NCBI GenBank assembly: GCA_038501195.1
Contig: JBBPUQ010000008.1
Coordinates: forward strand, 3,420,501 to 3,484,500
Length of the DNA: 64,000 bases
Direction of reading: 5' to 3'
DNA from: Nemania diffusa
Lineage: Eukaryota > Ascomycota > Sordariomycetes > Xylariales > Xylariaceae
Positions 61,237-64,000 of this stretch are shown one piece after another. The translations under genes were made by a program, and so were the position numbers. The number at the start of each line of letters is the position of its first letter. Positions within the stretch are counted from its first letter, which is position 1. The notes below the pieces were generated by a model. That model made no database searches, was not told the DNA's origin, and was given only the letters and a program-made list of their open reading frames with translations.

Positions 61237-62200
61237 ATATAAATAGGCAAGGAGAGTAGGGATGAGAAATGGAAGAAGAGAGGATAGGTTTGATGGGTCG
61301 GGATAGCTGCTGTTTACAGAGAGAGACAGAGAGAGGGATAGAGGGATAGGTGGATGGATCGATGGATGTCCCATCTACTATGTACGTATAAGCAAGATCT
61401 AGGTATGTGCCTGTGCTTGTTTAGGTGCTCTGGAGTCTAGACAAGGAAGGACGACACAGATAGATGGGGTGATGACGACAGAGGGGGGGCTAGCGGTCTA
61501 GATACTGCTAATAATTAGTCTAGATATCTCCTAGCGTAGATACTTAGGTAGCATAGGCGCCGTAGCTAGCGAGCGGGGGGGAGGGGTGTTATAGGTAGCC
61601 CCTCCCCTCCAAGTCACCTCCTACCTTAGCTACTTCCATGTATGCGTACTTGGCTTTTCTTAGCGATTGCTGGGCTGCAATGCGAAACACCAAGGCAGTA
61701 CCGATGACCCCCGCCTGCGGGTCAAAATGACCATCGGTTAGGCAGATGACTTGAGCCCGGACTGACGCTCGACTGACACCAGTAAACGACGGTAGCTCGC
61801 GCTTACTGGTCGTCGACTCCCTTTCTTGTCAATTTAATGATTTCTCCCTTATCCCCTTTTTGAAGTTGAAGAGATATAAGTAGGGGAAGACGGTTTTTAG
61901 CTACCTTCCGAGTTTGGAATTTCCTGGCGCAATTCCCACGGCACAACTTGGCTGCATGATGCTGAGTTCCGGTGTCAGAGGTGTGCAGCCTGTGTACATA
62001 CATGCGCATAAGGTAACCCGGTAGGTAGGTATTCCATTCTGAAGTGTGGAAATTCCCTGTTCGGATACGGGATAAGGGACGAGCGAATCAAAACCAATGC
62101 CGTTAGAAGGGAAATTGCAAGGGTATAGTACCTTAGGTACTGTACTACCGACCGATCATGTGGAGCTTACCATGTACCTAGTTACCTAGGTATTTCGATA

Positions 62201-62232
62201 CCTGCCTACCTACCTACCTACCTAGGTACCTA
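62201..62232. repeat. CCTA tetranucleotide run with GGTACC palindrome
   Basis: CCTGCCTACCTACCTACCTA leading into CCTAGGTACC; the densest example of a motif found in most intergenic regions of this window. Confidence 0.85.
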
Positions 62233-64000
62233 TCTGCCTCCCCTACACCATACATCGCTGGTCCTTCTTTATAGCAAATCTATTGCTATCCATGATACAG
62301 GAACGATGGACGATGATCTGTGATCTGATCTAGTACAGAGTACCCCTTATGCATGATTACCGTCTCAAGACTTTCAACCTTGGGCAGCTTTTAGGTTCGC
62401 AGGATTGTGTTGTCAAGCAACTCCGCCCCCAGATCTAGCTGCACTACCTAGTCGAACCGTACACGACATTGCACTGCGACGCTGCTTCGTCATAATAAGA
62501 ATCTGTTGGCTGAGCCCAGGAATGCTCTGCTCTGAGATGGTTGGGTTGTCAGGCTACTTACATACTCTACATACTAATTACCTATGCGGATTGACTTGAC
62601 AAGCTCTCATACCTACATACTACCTAGACTACATGGTAGTCAATTTCGCATACACACATGTCTATCCGCTATCCATGTAGTATCTTAGGTAGGTACCTAC
62701 ATGGTAGGAATGTGCCTTATGTATGTAGGTGATAACTACAGTAGGTTAGGTAGGTACCTACTTAATGTAATTACATAAATGGTGTTAAAGGCGGGATGAC
62801 GTCGACACGCAGCTAGCTCAGGTCCTGCTAATGCGTAGGTACCTACTTATAGGTTGTAGGTGCACTAGACTAGATAGACGAGCTAAGTCTAGTAGTAAAC
62901 TTGAGCAATTCCCAATTCGATTACATTCAGCCTTGGCTTATTCGACGCTACGACGTCGGTCTCAAATCGAGCGGCACTGGTTGTTCTGCATCAAAGTGCT
63001 GCTGCCCGATTTGGGGTCAGCCAACGTTGGAGAAGCCGTCGGACGGTCAGGGGACCTCGAAACACGTATGCTTCCCCCTCTAGTCTATCTAAGTCTTTGG
63101 CTTGGTTGGTGTGGTTAAGATCTGCTATAGAAGTGTCAAAAAGTGCACTGTCTAGCCGGGTAGCCCAGACCACTATCCTACACAGCGGGCTCAGCCTACT
63201 GGGCAACCCGAACAGCGGAGCCATACCGCGGGCACTCACATGTCCGCAAAGGCTCCTTCGCCGCTCGCGCCAGGCGAATCATCGCATACTGCCTCGATAG
63301 GCCGTGTGCTGCAAAGCCATATATCCCGCCACTAGAAACCAGCCGCGTATCTTTGCGATGGTTGTACCGCAGTCTCAAGTCAGCCCCCACGTTATGTCGC
63401 CTCTTCTCCTATTACTCGGCCCTATGTAGTGGACGAAAGGCATGTGCCACAGGCTAGCGCACGCGCGAACCAAGCTATGAAAGGTGCAGTGCAAGGCGCA
63501 AGCGGACACAGAATGTGTTCGACAACTACTACACGGGCCGAGCCTTATTTGGTATGCCTGCACGTGAAATGAATGAAATCGTCAAGCAGAGAGGGGGCAT
63601 ACAGAGGAGGCGGTGATCGCATCAGAGTCGATTCTGCTCCTCTGTGTGCGATGTTAGAAGCACGTTTATATCAAGTTATTGATAATTCAGTAAGCCATCA
63701 GATATCCCGGGCTCCAGATTAGTCTCATTAGGGAAGGGTGAAGAGGAGCAAGATTAATGTGCAATATATCTTTTGTTAACACCGTCGTCTTGGAGGCTCG
63801 TCTTGCCCTATGACCGGGGCAATAGACGCACTCTTTTCTTACACACTAAGGCAGGCTACACTATAAGCTTCTATATACAACTAGCCTATGCTTAGGGAGC
63901 CATAACTAAGCGAAACCGAATTGCAATAACAGGTAACTAAACTAGATAGAGCATAGAGACTATCACGAATAAAGGGCCGGCGAGCTACGCACGAAGGCGT

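Larger units (their letters stand above)
61113..64000. other. Right-hand region without supported genes
   Basis: Apart from the leader of the minus-strand DUF8035-like gene, no gene is seen. The area from 62150 to 62850 is dense in TACCTAGGTACCTA and ACCTACC motifs. Open frames at 62831-63563 are short and unrecognised on both strands. Confidence 0.5.

Overview
The window is nuclear DNA of a filamentous ascomycete (Pezizomycotina, probably Sordariomycetes). Genes are split by short introns, mostly 42-170 nt (233 nt in the metallothionein), with GTRNGT-like donors and CTRAC-like branch sites. Intergenic DNA is full of short TACCTAGGTAGGTACCTA-type motifs and microsatellites, and gene content is eukaryotic (26S proteasome lid subunit, mRNA cap methyltransferase, cytochrome P450). 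No species can be named from the sequence alone. I reconstructed all exon joins by hand from reading frames and splice signals.

Left edge (1-3710): the first 147 bases hold the 5' end of a minus-strand terpene synthase resembling the fungal chimeric prenyltransferase/cyclases (fusicoccadiene/ophiobolin F synthase type). Divergent from it, 1.5 kb away, is an intact nine-exon P450 of the trichodiene-oxygenase-like group. This looks like the rim of a terpenoid biosynthetic cluster that continues left of the window. A gene-poor, AT-rich stretch of about 6.8 kb follows (3711-10568).

Centre-left (10.5-25 kb): a methionine-permease-like LAT-family transporter; a coiled-coil protein with a C2H2-like zinc site; a minus-strand pair made of a FATP-type very-long-chain acyl-CoA synthetase ending in the peroxisomal signal AKL and, 760 bp upstream, an eight-exon acyl-CoA thioesterase; an RRM-bearing, charged, nucleolar-type protein; and a 23-residue metallothionein split by an intron. 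The last three are easy to miss because of small exons or very short coding length.

Middle (25-47 kb): mostly non-coding and rich in simple repeats. It holds a two-exon protein with a Cys cluster, a secreted HExxH protein (DUF6055-like), a transcription factor with a GCR1_C DNA-binding domain and a long Thr/Ala tract, and the 3' relic of a Tad1-like LINE with a TAA-repeat tail.

Right (47-64 kb): alanine aminotransferase, RPN7 (proteasome lid) and ABD1 (cap guanine-N7 methyltransferase) form a housekeeping block, with RPN7 and ABD1 sharing a divergent promoter. An arginine-rich fungal protein (DUF8035-like) lies at 59.6-61.1 kb. Nothing well supported is seen from 53.5 to 59.6 kb or after 61.1 kb. 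I found no tRNA, rRNA or CRISPR array.
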